Assembly (NCBI RefSeq): GCF_000281065.1
Contig: NZ_AKKK01000002.1
Coordinates: 62,001 to 126,000 of the forward strand
From: Arthrobacter sp. M2012083
GTDB lineage: Bacteria > Actinomycetota > Actinomycetes > Actinomycetales > Micrococcaceae
DNA: 64,000 bases
Direction: 5' to 3'
Shown here piece by piece: positions 52,338 through 61,927 of the stretch. Both the position numbers and the translations under genes were made by a program. The stretch's first letter is position 1, and each line of letters opens with the position of its first letter. The notes under the pieces were generated by a model. It did no database searches. It had not been told where the DNA came from and saw only the letters and a program-made list of their open reading frames with translations.

Positions 52338-53387
52338 ATGACAAACACATTACATATCAGCATTGCAGCGCAGTCGGACAATTTGGGCGATGTCGAAATC
52401 CGACGTCAACTCATCGAGCAATTCTTGCAGCGCGGGTACGGTCTGGTTGTGTTCGCTGGCAGCATGCCCAAGCCATATATTGATGCATTCCATTTACCGG
52501 CTGGCTCCAAAGTCATCTCAAATCCCATTGCGTTCCAGATGGCGGTAGTGCGCAATGCCCTTCTAGGACGAGCCAGCCTGGCCTACGCACCTGGACCACA
52601 CATACTCACGGACTCTCCAAAGTCGCTGGCGAAGGCTGCTGCGGTTCTCGGTCTTTGCGCGTTAGTACGGATTCGTGGTGGCTCGCTCAGCGTGATTGGG
52701 CGTTCGCTTCGAGGTTCCGGACGTATTTCCATTGGGCTTGAGCGGGCATTGAGTGCCATGGCTACCAGTTACGCAATGCGCGATACCGCTTCCGCGCCTG
52801 TACTCGGCCGTTCTGCTGACGTGATGCCAGATATGGCCTTCCTTCGCAATGCATCCCTAGATAACGGCAACGTTGCTGCTGACCGGGATATCGTTGCTCT
52901 GTCATTCCGAAGCGATCGTGACGTCAACCTTGACGGCTTAGCTTCCTTAGTCAGCGAGAGCCATGCGCGCGGGCTAAAGCCCGTCCTAATCACCCAGGTA
53001 CGCCGCGACGACAAACGCCATGCAGACCTAAGCAAGCGTCTGGGCATAGAAGCGGTTCTCTGGGAAAACAGGACACACGTCGAGCAAGAAGAAGTGATCG
53101 AGCATTACTATTCGCGTTCCCATGCGGTAGTAAGCAACCGCCTTCACTCCCTGCTGTTCGGCGTGGCCCACCAAGCCTTCCCAGTTGCACTCCACGAAGA
53201 GAAACAGAACAAGATACCCACGACTTTGAAGCCTTGGGTTGACTTTGACAGCTTGGTCTTAGAAAACCCTGACTTCGCATTCCTAGGCCGAACCGAAGAT
53301 GATCGCAAAGACTTGGGAAACTCGGCGAAGGCTGCTGGCACTGCCCTGGGAAATTACATATCTTCAAAAGTTCCGGACTTTTCGTGA
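52338..53387 (+). CDS. Polysaccharide pyruvyltransferase family protein
   Basis: 349 residues; the ATG has GAGGAAAAG upstream. The N-terminus (HISIAAQSDNLGDVEIRRQL) contains the NLGD motif, and VVSNRLHSLLFGVAHQAFPV near residue 258 is the signature of the PS_pyruv_trans family. It would move pyruvate from phosphoenolpyruvate onto a repeat-unit sugar as a ketal, adding negative charge to the polymer. It differs strongly from the CsaB-like protein at 20.6 kb, so two separate acceptors are likely. It ends just before a terminator hairpin facing the convergent acetyltransferase gene. Confidence 0.85.
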   Translation: MTNTLHISIAAQSDNLGDVEIRRQLIEQFLQRGYGLVVFAGSMPKPYIDAFHLPAGSKVISNPIAFQMAVVRNALLGRASLAYAPGPHILTDSPKSLAKAAAVLGLCALVRIRGGSLSVIGRSLRGSGRISIGLERALSAMATSYAMRDTASAPVLGRSADVMPDMAFLRNASLDNGNVAADRDIVALSFRSDRDVNLDGLASLVSESHARGLKPVLITQVRRDDKRHADLSKRLGIEAVLWENRTHVEQEEVIEHYYSRSHAVVSNRLHSLLFGVAHQAFPVALHEEKQNKIPTTLKPWVDFDSLVLENPDFAFLGRTEDDRKDLGNSAKAAGTALGNYISSKVPDFS

Positions 53388-53393
53388 GCGAGG

Positions 53394-53423
53394 GCGAACG
53401 GCGAACCAATAGTCGCCGTTCGC
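53394..53423. terminator. Hairpin between convergent pyruvyltransferase and acetyltransferase genes
   Basis: GCGAACGGCGA (53394-53404) pairs perfectly with TCGCCGTTCGC (53413-53423) around eight bases. It lies between two convergent stops and can act in both directions; flanking T-runs are short. Confidence 0.7.
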
Positions 53424-53444
53424 TTCCTCACCAACTTTGTCGCA

Positions 53445-53999
53445 TCATGCTCGGGAAATTGCCGCGCTGTGCTGCTTCTCATCGAGTCCGTTTGTAAAAC
53501 GGTCACCAACTTTTCTGGCAGGATTGCCCACGACTATGGAATACGGCGCCACGTCCTTAGTGACAACTGAGCCAGCTCCCACCACGGCCCCCTCCCCGAT
53601 AGTCACGCCGCCAAGGATGATAGCCGAGGCGCCAACCCAGACGTCGTTCCCGATATCAACACGGTCTCTGGGTTCTTGGGCGCGGTCTCCGACCCATGTC
53701 GCATGGATCATGGGCACTCCGACTTCGTCAATTGCATGATCGTTACGTCCGATGATTTGCACGTGCATGCCGATCATGACAAAGTCGCCGAACTTGCCGT
53801 CAACTTGAATTACTGATCTTGGCCCGATCGCAACATCGTCACCTATCTCCAACCGGTGCGGAGGCGACACAATGGCACCCCGACCGACCCTGAAGTTGTC
53901 GCCGTGGGTTACATTTCCACGCGTGGCCAGTAATGTCAGCAGACGGCGGGCGGCCCGGGTCAGCGGACGTGGAATTGCAGACCTAGTCGATCGTGTCAT
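53445..53999 (-). CDS. Left-handed beta-helix acyltransferase (probable O-acetyltransferase)
   Basis: 184 residues. Hexapeptide repeats fill the protein (IGDDVAIGPRSVI, IGNDVWVGASAIILGGVTIGEGAVVG, AGSVVTKDVAPYSIVVGNPARKV), the form shared by LbH sugar O-acetyltransferases such as WbbJ/NodL/maltose-type enzymes. Acetyl-CoA is the usual donor. It should decorate the polymer made by this locus. The gene is last of three genes on the minus strand embedded in the otherwise plus-strand cluster. Confidence 0.88.
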   Translation of the reverse strand: MTRSTRSAIPRPLTRAARRLLTLLATRGNVTHGDNFRVGRGAIVSPPHRLEIGDDVAIGPRSVIQVDGKFGDFVMIGMHVQIIGRNDHAIDEVGVPMIHATWVGDRAQEPRDRVDIGNDVWVGASAIILGGVTIGEGAVVGAGSVVTKDVAPYSIVVGNPARKVGDRFTNGLDEKQHSAAISRA

Positions 54000-54016
54000 A
54001 TTGAGGCATAGTCCGT

Positions 54017-55117
54017 TCAGTCAGGAAGGGATTGAGGTAAGCCTTGGAGTGCTGTACGGAGCCCGTCAGCCATCGCCTCAGCGGAATATCGTTTCTTCGT
54101 AAATTCGCTGATAGACGTATTGGGAAGGTTCTCACGTTTGTGCCACGCTTCACGGATCGATTCCGCCAGTGCCTCGGCAGAATCTGATTCAAACCAAGTC
54201 ACGCCGCCAGAGTCGGCCAACTCGATTTCAGGGGAATGGTTTTCGTCCCTTGCCACGATCATGGGCACACCGAAACCAAGGCTTTGCGTCAAACCCAGGC
54301 CAGCAAAGCCAGTCGATGTCGTTGCTATCGCAGTACTGTAGTGAGACTTCAGAGCTTCCGGTTCGTCTATCCAGCCAGCAAAGTTGACTTTTTCTACCAG
54401 TCCTAGCTGATTGACCAGATCCTTCAATTTCGATAGCTCACTGCCACCCCCTACAAGGGTAAGGCGGAGCTCAGGAAGGGCGGCTGCAGCCATGGCGAAA
54501 CCACGCACCAAGAGATCAACTTTCTTGGCAGGCTCAAAGCGTCCGACATAAAGAACAGAGTTGCGCTGGTGACCTGGCGTCGCGGGTGGCACCATCACGT
54601 CAAGCGGGTACAGAGAGTTAGGGGCAACCCAGACGGGCTCCGTTGGCAGGTCGGCCAAGGCCTTTGCCCTATCCCTGTAGGTATACGAGATTGTTCCGTC
54701 AGCGAGCCGCCTCATTGCTAGTCGCAGTGGTGCAGTCTTGGCATCCGAGCCCGCCTGAGGATGGATATGCCCCCAAACCAAAGTGCGCTTACCCCGTAGT
54801 ACCTTTCGCACCACAAGGAGGCACCATGATGAGAGACTCCTGGGGTTAAGATCCAGCACCAGATTCGGAGTCCCCACTACATTTTGGATGCCCCCCTGAA
54901 TGAAGAACTTCTTACGCAACAAGCGAGCCATGGGGACCCTGCGATACAGCTCCGGCGATATTCCAGTTTTTACTGTTTCGTCCAAGTGACTCTCGGAGAC
55001 GAGTATTTTCAAGTCGTCACCCAACGAACCTACAAGGCTGTCTATGCAAGCCTGACGATACTTCGGAAGCACGGCCAAGAAGAGGGCATATTGACTAGGA
55101 GTGGTTTCAGACTTCAA
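54017..55117 (-). CDS. Glycosyltransferase, GT4-like
   Basis: 366 residues from a TTG that overlaps the stop of the preceding acetyltransferase gene (TTGA), so the two are coupled. The C-terminal domain is that of GT-B enzymes: SVLYVGRFEPAKKVDLLVRGF, LRLTLVGGGSELSKL, VNFAGWIDEPEALKSHY and TGFAGLGLTQSLGFGVPMI, the last part containing the conserved acidic/Gly region. It should add one sugar to the lipid-linked repeat unit in the cytoplasm. The sugar donor cannot be read from the sequence. It is the middle gene of the minus-strand group. Confidence 0.85.
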   Translation of the reverse strand: MKSETTPSQYALFLAVLPKYRQACIDSLVGSLGDDLKILVSESHLDETVKTGISPELYRRVPMARLLRKKFFIQGGIQNVVGTPNLVLDLNPRSLSSWCLLVVRKVLRGKRTLVWGHIHPQAGSDAKTAPLRLAMRRLADGTISYTYRDRAKALADLPTEPVWVAPNSLYPLDVMVPPATPGHQRNSVLYVGRFEPAKKVDLLVRGFAMAAAALPELRLTLVGGGSELSKLKDLVNQLGLVEKVNFAGWIDEPEALKSHYSTAIATTSTGFAGLGLTQSLGFGVPMIVARDENHSPEIELADSGGVTWFESDSAEALAESIREAWHKRENLPNTSISEFTKKRYSAEAMADGLRTALQGLPQSLPD

Positions 55118-55728
55118 GGTCGGTCACTTTTCGTTGCGAAGCGGTGGTCCAGAACCTGAGGACGGTTCGGGTTTCCGTAGATGGCATTGGGAGGTACGAC
55201 GGTCTTGGCCGGGACCACCGTATTGGGGGTTACCACGGACGAGGCACCCAGAGTCGTGCCACCCAGAACCATACAACGGGACGTTACCCACGCACCGGAT
55301 TCGATTGTGACCGGACTGGTCATCAGGGCCATGTCCGTACGAAGGGCGTGACTCCCTGTAGTTATAAAGGCTTCTTGAGAAATAACGCAGTTATCTCCAA
55401 CTGTTACAAGGTCCTGGTTGTGAAACCAAACACCTTCACCTATCCAGCAGTTATCACCGATACTCAGGTTCCAAGGGAATGACACCCGCGTGCGCGGACG
55501 GAAAGTGACGTTCGAGCCGATCTCAGCCCCGAACTTCCGCAGTACGGCGGTACGCAGTCTTGAGCTAATCTGCCAGGAGTTCGTGACCAGCAACCGTTCG
55601 GCGATAGCCCACAAATAGATTTGTGACCTAGGACGACTCCAAGCCGCTCGTTCCCCCGGAGCGCTTGCCAAGTCGATCACAGGTACGTCCGGAGCCGCGC
55701 CCGCAGCCGTTTTCTCTGATGCGTCCAT
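55114..55728 (-). CDS. WcaF-like acetyltransferase
   Basis: About 204 residues from the ATG at 55728 with GAGAGG upstream. The LbH repeats (IGSNVTFRPRTRVSFPWNL, IGDNCWIGEGVWFHN, VTVGDNCVISQEAFITTGSH, GAWVTSRCMVLGG) and the C-terminal VVPPNAIYGNP match the putative colanic acid acetyltransferase WcaF. It presumably acetylates the polymer repeat unit. It is first in the minus-strand group and starts 66 bases from the divergent WcaI-like gene. Confidence 0.82.
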   Translation of the reverse strand: MDASEKTAAGAAPDVPVIDLASAPGERAAWSRPRSQIYLWAIAERLLVTNSWQISSRLRTAVLRKFGAEIGSNVTFRPRTRVSFPWNLSIGDNCWIGEGVWFHNQDLVTVGDNCVISQEAFITTGSHALRTDMALMTSPVTIESGAWVTSRCMVLGGTTLGASSVVTPNTVVPAKTVVPPNAIYGNPNRPQVLDHRFATKSDRP

Positions 55729-55794
55729 TGCGCCTCTCAACAAATATGTAGAGTTGTTTACACAACTGTGACAGAGTCAGCATATTCTTTGACT

Positions 55795-57039
55795 GTGAAC
55801 AATCCCAAGCTCCGAGTCACAATCATAGGACTCAACTATTCCCCTGAGCCCACAGGCAACGCACCCTACACGACGAGCTTGGCAGAAGGGCTCGCAGCAT
55901 CAGGTCACCAAGTAACGGTGCTCACCGGCTACCCACATTATCCGATGTGGCAACGCAGCCCCGAATACACTGGCTGGGTGCGCTCGGAGCTCATAAATGG
56001 AGTGCGCGTGAAGAGGCTCCGCCACTACGTCCCCAGGAAACCAACCCTCGTCAATCGCATGCATATGGAGCTGAGCTTTGGGCTACGTGTGATGTTCGCC
56101 AGGTGGAACAAGCCGGACGCAGTACTGGTGGTAAGCCCAGCGCTATTTTCCAGTGGGATGGCCATCGCCCGGACCAGACTGAGACCAAACCGCCCTGCAG
56201 TAGGACTGTGGGTACAGGATATTTACAGCAGAGGCATCGTAGAGACCAGGTCCGGCGGGAGTCTTGTAGCCAAATTCATGGGCGCCTTCGAGTCGGCAAT
56301 CCTTCAGGGAGCAGACGGAGTTGCCGCGATCCACGACCGATTTAAGAACTTCATCGTAGATTCACTTTCGGTTGCGCCGGAACGAGTGAAAGTTATCAGG
56401 AATTGGACACACCTGCCTGCTGCTCCGGTCAGCGGGCAGCAAGAAATGCGCGCAAGGTTGGCTTGGGAGCCGGACGACGTCGTGGTGATGCATGCCGGCA
56501 ACATGGGAATGAAGCAAGGTCTGGAGAACGTCGTTGATGCAGCTCGTATCGCGGAAGAATCTGACAGCCGACTGAAGTTCGTGCTCATGGGTGACGGCAA
56601 CCAGCGGAGGAAGCTTGAGGAAATGGCCTCGGGTCTACGGCGGATTGACTTCTTGGATCCTCTACCCGGTGACGAATTCCAAGTCGCGCTCTCCGCGGCT
56701 GACTTTTTGCTTGTCAACGAACTGCCCGGTGTCAAAGACATGGCCGTACCAAGCAAACTCACCTCCTATTTCAACGCTGGAGTACCAGTAGTTGCCGCAA
56801 CGGACGATGGGAGCGTAACCGCCTCAGAAATAGCCGCCTCAGGGGGTGGCCTGCGCGTCGATGCAGCCTCTCCCGCCAAATTAGTGCAGGAACTCGAACG
56901 GCTATCCCAAGAAACACAAGAAAAACAGGACATGGCCGCCAACGGCCTGAAGTTTCGCCAAGTCACATTGTCTGAGGACACCGCAATCGCCCACTATGAT
57001 GAGTTCCTGTCGAGCATCGTCTCGACACGGAGCCGCTAG
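55795..57039 (+). CDS. WcaI/WbuB-like glycosyltransferase
   Basis: About 414 residues from a GTG at 55795; a GTG at 55768 would add nine residues. Neither has a Shine-Dalgarno sequence, and TTTACA (55755-55760 or so) with CATATT 18 bases later would place the transcript start close to 55795, so a leaderless mRNA is possible. LRVTIIGLNYSPEPTGNAPYT with TGYPHYPMWQ is the hallmark of WcaI/WbuB glycosyltransferases, and the GT4 C-terminal domain is seen in VVMHAGNMGMKQGLENVV and VPSKLTSYFNAGVPVVA. It should transfer a (possibly fucosyl) residue to the repeat unit, by analogy with colanic acid WcaI. Confidence 0.85.
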   Translation: MNNPKLRVTIIGLNYSPEPTGNAPYTTSLAEGLAASGHQVTVLTGYPHYPMWQRSPEYTGWVRSELINGVRVKRLRHYVPRKPTLVNRMHMELSFGLRVMFARWNKPDAVLVVSPALFSSGMAIARTRLRPNRPAVGLWVQDIYSRGIVETRSGGSLVAKFMGAFESAILQGADGVAAIHDRFKNFIVDSLSVAPERVKVIRNWTHLPAAPVSGQQEMRARLAWEPDDVVVMHAGNMGMKQGLENVVDAARIAEESDSRLKFVLMGDGNQRRKLEEMASGLRRIDFLDPLPGDEFQVALSAADFLLVNELPGVKDMAVPSKLTSYFNAGVPVVAATDDGSVTASEIAASGGGLRVDAASPAKLVQELERLSQETQEKQDMAANGLKFRQVTLSEDTAIAHYDEFLSSIVSTRSR

Positions 57040-57084
57040 GCCCACCCGACTCTTCAACGCACAAATTCTCTAATGGGGGGATCC

Positions 57085-58113
57085 ATGGTAAAGCGCGCGC
57101 TAATTACTGGTATCACTGGTCAGGACGGGTCGTACCTGGCCGAGCTTCTTCTCAAGAAGGGCTACGAAGTCCACGGTCTTATTCGACGGGCTTCCACATT
57201 CAACACAGCGCGGGTCGATCATCTCTATGTTGATCCTCATGACCCGACCGCAAAACTCTTCTTGCACTACGGTGACTTAAGCGACGGTGCCCGTCTGGTG
57301 ACGTTGATCGCAGAGATTAGGCCTGACGAGGTCTACAACCTTGCTGCCCAATCCCATGTGAGGGTGTCATTCGACGAACCCGAGCACACGGGTGACACCA
57401 CAGGCATCGGTTCCATCCGGCTACTTGAAGCAGTGCGGATGTCCGGAGTTAACACAAGGTTTTATCAAGCTTCCTCATCTGAAATGTTCGGGGCGACGCC
57501 TCCCCCTCAGAATGAAGAAACTCCCTTCTATCCACGTTCTCCCTACGGAGCTGCAAAGGTCTATAGCTACTGGGTTACGAAGAATTACCGCGAAGCCTAT
57601 GGCATGTTCGCCGTCAACGGAATCCTTTTCAACCACGAATCACCGCGTCGCGGCGAAACGTTCGTGACGAGAAAGATCACCCGTGCCGTAGCAGCCATTA
57701 AAGCTGGAAAGCAAGACTTGCTCTACATGGGCAACCTCGATGCCGTCCGCGACTGGGGCTATGCCGCAGAATACGTAGAGGGCATGTGGCGAATGCTTCA
57801 GGTAGACGAGCCTGACGACTTTGTTTTGGCGACTGGCGGCAACTACACCGTTCGTGATTTTCTGCAGATCGCTTTCGAGCATGCGGGCTTGGACTGGGAA
57901 GAACACGTTCGTTTCGATGAGCGCTATCTGCGTCCCACCGAAGTCGACGCCCTTGTTGGTGACGCATCGAAGGCTCACGAAAAGCTTGGTTGGAAGGCTA
58001 CCGTCGAGACGCCCGAACTGGCCCGAATCATGGTAGATGCTGATATCGAAGCACTTAAGCACGCCGGCAACCACTGGATCGACACGGTGGACCTTGAAAG
58101 TTGGAAGAGCTGA
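57085..58113 (+). CDS. gmd: GDP-mannose 4,6-dehydratase
   Basis: About 342 residues from the ATG at 57085, which has a GGGGGGA ribosome binding site; an ATG 12 bases upstream contains that element. Rossmann motif [15 protein letters not shown] lies at residues 8-22. [26 protein letters not shown] and [15 protein letters not shown] (catalytic Tyr-Lys), and [19 protein letters not shown] are all highly diagnostic. The enzyme makes GDP-4-keto-6-deoxymannose from GDP-mannose, the first step to GDP-fucose. The next gene starts at its stop (TGATG overlap) and does the second step. Confidence 0.96.
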   Translation: MVKRALITGITGQDGSYLAELLLKKGYEVHGLIRRASTFNTARVDHLYVDPHDPTAKLFLHYGDLSDGARLVTLIAEIRPDEVYNLAAQSHVRVSFDEPEHTGDTTGIGSIRLLEAVRMSGVNTRFYQASSSEMFGATPPPQNEETPFYPRSPYGAAKVYSYWVTKNYREAYGMFAVNGILFNHESPRRGETFVTRKITRAVAAIKAGKQDLLYMGNLDAVRDWGYAAEYVEGMWRMLQVDEPDDFVLATGGNYTVRDFLQIAFEHAGLDWEEHVRFDERYLRPTEVDALVGDASKAHEKLGWKATVETPELARIMVDADIEALKHAGNHWIDTVDLESWKS

Positions 58114-59087
58114 TGACCGATTCGGTTGAGTTCCGGCCCGGTCCGCTTGACCGGGATGCAAGTTTCTATGTGGCGGGTCACCGAGGACTCGTCGGGTCTG
58201 CAATCTGGCGCAGGCTGGAGGCAGAGGGTTTCGAACGTTTGCTCGGACGAACTTCTTCCGAACTCGATCTCAAAAATCGGGATGAAGTGTTTGCCTTCTT
58301 TGCAGAACACAAGCCTCGTTACGTAGCGTTGGCCGCTGCCAAAGTGGGCGGCATCCTAGCCAACAGCACATACCCGGTGGATTTCCTCAGTGACAACTTG
58401 AGGATCCAGGTAAACGTGCTTGATGCAGCCCGGGAACATGGCACGGAGCGCTTACTCTTCCTGGGATCTTCATGCATCTATCCGAAGTTTGCTGATCAAC
58501 CGATTCGTGAAGATTCGTTGCTTACCGGACACCTGGAACCTACAAATGATGCCTATGCGATCGCGAAGATCGCAGGAATCATGCATGTACAAGCGATCCG
58601 TCGTCAGTACGGCTTGCCATGGATTTCTGCAATGCCAACTAATCTCTACGGACCTGGCGATAACTTTTCCCCGACCGGATCGCACGTCCTTCCAGCCCTT
58701 ATTCGTCGTTACGACGAGGCTGTAGCAGAAGGCGTCTCCAGCGTCACGAATTGGGGGTCGGGCTCACCTCGCCGAGAATTCCTTCATGTGGATGACATGG
58801 CCTCAGCGTGCCTTCACCTGTTGGAAAATTACGACGGTCCGGAGCAAGTCAACGTTGGGACCGGTTCCGACGTGACCATCAAGGAGCTTGCCGGAATTGT
58901 CGCGAATGCAGTGGGATACGAAGGCGACATTGAATGGGACACGTCAAAGCCCGACGGCACACCTCAGAAACTCCTTGATGTATCCAATCTTGCCCAGGCG
59001 GGATGGAAAGCGTCCATTGGTCTAGAAGAAGGTATCCGTTCGACCGTCGCATGGTACCGATCAAAGCACGGACAAGTCCGTAGCTAG
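58113..59087 (+). CDS. fcl: GDP-L-fucose synthase
   Basis: About 324 residues from the ATG at 58113 that overlaps the gmd stop. VAGHRGLVGSAIWRRLE is the NADPH-binding start, KVGGILANSTYPVDFL, GSSCIYPKFADQPIRE and NDAYAIAKIAGI (catalytic Tyr/Lys) follow, then PTNLYGPGDNF. These are exact hallmarks of Fcl/WcaG. It epimerises and reduces the Gmd product to GDP-L-fucose. A few N-terminal residues before the Rossmann motif ([15 protein letters not shown]) are longer than usual. The polymer made by the locus should therefore contain fucose. Confidence 0.95.
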   Translation: MTDSVEFRPGPLDRDASFYVAGHRGLVGSAIWRRLEAEGFERLLGRTSSELDLKNRDEVFAFFAEHKPRYVALAAAKVGGILANSTYPVDFLSDNLRIQVNVLDAAREHGTERLLFLGSSCIYPKFADQPIREDSLLTGHLEPTNDAYAIAKIAGIMHVQAIRRQYGLPWISAMPTNLYGPGDNFSPTGSHVLPALIRRYDEAVAEGVSSVTNWGSGSPRREFLHVDDMASACLHLLENYDGPEQVNVGTGSDVTIKELAGIVANAVGYEGDIEWDTSKPDGTPQKLLDVSNLAQAGWKASIGLEEGIRSTVAWYRSKHGQVRS

Positions 59088-59134
59088 TTGTCGCTGGGTT
59101 CATGGTTCTTGATACCGGAAGTGGGGGGACTCTT

Positions 59135-60571
59135 TTGAGTCGCGACAAGGCATGGCAAATACAGGCATCCCGGAGACTCCGGGTTGCAGACGCGTTCGTC
59201 ATAATCTGGGCAGTAGTTGGCGCATACGTGATTCGTTTCGGCGTGGAACCTGACTTTGTCATCTCGGGTCAGGAACCCAATTACGTGTGGGTTTCTATTG
59301 CCCTCGCCGTCGTATGGTGGTTCATGCTGGGCGCTTGGAACAGCCGACAGAGCCGCATTCTCGGTGCCGGACCGGACGAATACAAGCGTGTGGCAGCGGC
59401 CTCACTGTGGCTTTTTGGCCTTGTTGCCATCATTTCCTACTCATTGAGAATCGAAACAGCTCGAGGATACGTGGGCATAGCTTTGCCGGTGGGGTTGGCA
59501 GGGCTCCTTCTCGCCCGGTGGTTGCTCCGGCAACACCTCAGCGTCGCAAGACAAAAAGGTCACAGTATGTCCCGACTTCTTCTGCTGGGTGGACCTAGCG
59601 CCGTGGCACACCTCGCATCCTCACTCCACGGAGCAAAGCACTCGGGATATCTACCTGTAGCTGCCTACACTCCCGGCGTCGCAGGGACTCCAAGCATCGA
59701 ACCAGAATCTGGGCTGCCCATTCTCGGCCATCGGGCAGACACAACATCGGTTCTTGCCGCAATAGATGAATGTAATGCTGATGCGGTCGCCGTCTCCGCC
59801 GGCGTGCAGCTCCATCCGCAAACCATCCGCCATCTGGGCTGGGAACTTGCAGCTAGAAACGTCGGGCTGATCATGGCACCAGCTCTTACAGACATCGCCG
59901 GGCCGAGAATTCACACGCAGCAGGTTGCTGGACTCCCCCTGATCCATGTGACTACGCCTACCCTCGAGGGCGGTCAACGTGTGGCCAAACGTCTTTTTGA
60001 CATAGTGGTTTCGGGAATTCTCATTATTTTGGCTGCGCTGCCGATGCTCGTGATCGCAGCACTTGTGAAGCTGGACAGCAAAGGTCCAGTTCTATTCAAA
60101 CAAGACCGCGTAGGCATGGAAGGAAAGCACTTCCAAATGCTCAAATTCCGCTCCATGGTCGTAGATGCGGAAGCACGTTTGGCTGAGCTCCAGCAGCGCA
60201 ATGAAGGCAACGGACTCCTCTTCAAAATCAAGGATGACCCCCGAATTACACGCATTGGGGGCGTGCTACGCAAGTACAGCTTGGACGAGCTTCCTCAGTT
60301 GTTCAACATCTTGGCTGGCTCCATGAGCCTGGTCGGTCCCCGACCGCCGTTGCCCCGGGAAGTCGAGGCTTACGAGCACGATGTCCGAAGGCGCCTCCTG
60401 GTCAAGCCCGGATTGACAGGACTTTGGCAAGTTAGCGGCCGTTCAAACCTGTCTTGGCAGGATTCGGTTCGGTTGGATCTCTACTACGTCGAAAATTGGT
60501 CGCTGGCTGGCGACCTCGTAATCATTCTCCGCACAGTCCGTGCTGTATTCCACAGCACAGGCGCTTACTAG
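59135..60571 (+). CDS. Undecaprenyl-phosphate sugar-1-phosphate transferase (priming enzyme, WcaJ-like)
   Basis: About 478 residues from a TTG at 59135 with GTGGGGGGA upstream; ATG 59102 is the alternative. The N-terminal half has about four or five membrane helices and a CoA-binding/Rossmann-like soluble part (SRLLLLGGPSAVAHL). The C-terminal catalytic domain is complete: KRLFDIVVSGILIILAALP, QDRVGMEGKHFQMLKFRSM, DELPQLFNILAGSMSLVGPRPP and LLVKPGLTGLWQVSGRSN. It starts each repeat unit by moving a sugar-1-phosphate (Glc or Gal most often) to undecaprenyl phosphate. This fixes the locus as a Wzx/Wzy-type pathway. Confidence 0.93.
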   Translation: MSRDKAWQIQASRRLRVADAFVIIWAVVGAYVIRFGVEPDFVISGQEPNYVWVSIALAVVWWFMLGAWNSRQSRILGAGPDEYKRVAAASLWLFGLVAIISYSLRIETARGYVGIALPVGLAGLLLARWLLRQHLSVARQKGHSMSRLLLLGGPSAVAHLASSLHGAKHSGYLPVAAYTPGVAGTPSIEPESGLPILGHRADTTSVLAAIDECNADAVAVSAGVQLHPQTIRHLGWELAARNVGLIMAPALTDIAGPRIHTQQVAGLPLIHVTTPTLEGGQRVAKRLFDIVVSGILIILAALPMLVIAALVKLDSKGPVLFKQDRVGMEGKHFQMLKFRSMVVDAEARLAELQQRNEGNGLLFKIKDDPRITRIGGVLRKYSLDELPQLFNILAGSMSLVGPRPPLPREVEAYEHDVRRRLLVKPGLTGLWQVSGRSNLSWQDSVRLDLYYVENWSLAGDLVIILRTVRAVFHSTGAY

Positions 60572-60610
60572 CACATAACCGCGCAGAGAACTGCGGAAGG
60601 AACCAATCGA

Positions 60611-61924
60611 ATGCGTATTTCAGTTATTGGCTGTGGCTATCTTGGCGCTGTCCACGCTGCCTGTATGGCCAAGCTGGGTCATGAAGTCATCGGAATCGAC
60701 GTGGATGCCCGCAAGATTGCTGATCTGTCAGCTGCGAGAGCCCCATTTTACGAGCCTGGCCTTGAAGCACTGCTCGAGGACGTTCAGGAGACCGGACGCC
60801 TTTCTTTCACCACCGATATGGCGGCTGCAGCAGGCAGCGACGTCCACTTCATTTGCGTCGGAACGCCCCAGAAGAAGGGGGAAAACGGCGCCGACATGAC
60901 ATACGTGGACGCTGCAACTGTTGGGCTTCTTCCCCACTTGGCTGCCGGTGACCTCGTTGTCGGAAAATCAACTGTGCCTGTTGGGACAGCCGCACGCCTC
61001 GCCTCCTTGATCTCAGAACATCAACCAGACGCGCATCTAGTCTGGAACCCCGAATTCTTGCGTGAGGGTCATGCCGTCGACGACACTCTTCACCCTGATC
61101 GGTTCGTATACGGAGTGAGCGATGGCTCAGAGGAGCATGCCGCCGTAGCAGTTTTGGATGAAGTGTATGCGTCGCCCCTTGCGAGCGGCACTCCACGTCT
61201 AGTGACCGACCTGCCTACCGCAGAACTGGTCAAGACAGCAGCAAATTCCTTCCTTGCAACCAAGATTTCATTTATAAACGCCATGGCTGAGCTGTGTGAG
61301 GCTGCCGGCGCAGACGTTACACGGCTTGCGGACGCTATCGGTATGGATGACCGGATCGGCCGGAAGTTCCTCCACGCTGGGATCGGGTTTGGGGGCGGCT
61401 GCCTTCCAAAGGATATTCGAGCCTTCATGGCTAGAGCTGGGGAACTCGGCGCCGACCAAGCTCTGACATTCCTCCGCGAAGTCGACGCGATTAACATGCG
61501 ACGCAGGACGAGGGTGGTCGAGCTTACTCGCGAGCTATGTGGCGACGGGCTCCTAGGTAAGCGAATAACCGTGCTTGGGGCAGCGTTCAAACCTGAAAGC
61601 GATGATGTCCGGGACTCACCTGCCCTCAGCATTGCAGCGCAGTTGCAATTGCAAGGGGCCGTGGTGACTGTTACCGACCCGAAGGCGTTGGCAAACGCTG
61701 CACGTCGCTTTCCTGAACTCCAATATGTACAAGACGTCGAATCGGCACTCCAGAATGCTGACATCGTATTGCTCCTGACGGAATGGCAGGAGTACCGGGA
61801 GCTCGATCCACATGTGCTGGCCGGCACAGTCGCGACGCCACGGATTCTCGACGGTCGGAACGTTCTGGATCCTGCAAAGTGGCGAGCTGCGGGATGGCTC
61901 TATCGTGGGCTGGGACGGCCGTAG
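60611..61924 (+). CDS. ugd: UDP-glucose 6-dehydrogenase
   Basis: 437 residues; GGAAGGA lies upstream of the ATG. NAD-binding SVIGCGYLGAVHAACMA at the start, NPEFLREGHAVDD (about 146-158), the Lys of NSFLATKISF (K218) and the catalytic Cys C264 in GFGGGCLPKD are intact. It makes UDP-glucuronic acid, so the polymer is probably acidic. The C-terminal binding domain (GAAFKPESDDVRDSPAL) is also complete. It follows the priming enzyme gene by 40 bases. Confidence 0.95.
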   Translation: MRISVIGCGYLGAVHAACMAKLGHEVIGIDVDARKIADLSAARAPFYEPGLEALLEDVQETGRLSFTTDMAAAAGSDVHFICVGTPQKKGENGADMTYVDAATVGLLPHLAAGDLVVGKSTVPVGTAARLASLISEHQPDAHLVWNPEFLREGHAVDDTLHPDRFVYGVSDGSEEHAAVAVLDEVYASPLASGTPRLVTDLPTAELVKTAANSFLATKISFINAMAELCEAAGADVTRLADAIGMDDRIGRKFLHAGIGFGGGCLPKDIRAFMARAGELGADQALTFLREVDAINMRRRTRVVELTRELCGDGLLGKRITVLGAAFKPESDDVRDSPALSIAAQLQLQGAVVTVTDPKALANAARRFPELQYVQDVESALQNADIVLLLTEWQEYRELDPHVLAGTVATPRILDGRNVLDPAKWRAAGWLYRGLGRP

Positions 61925-61927
61925 CCA

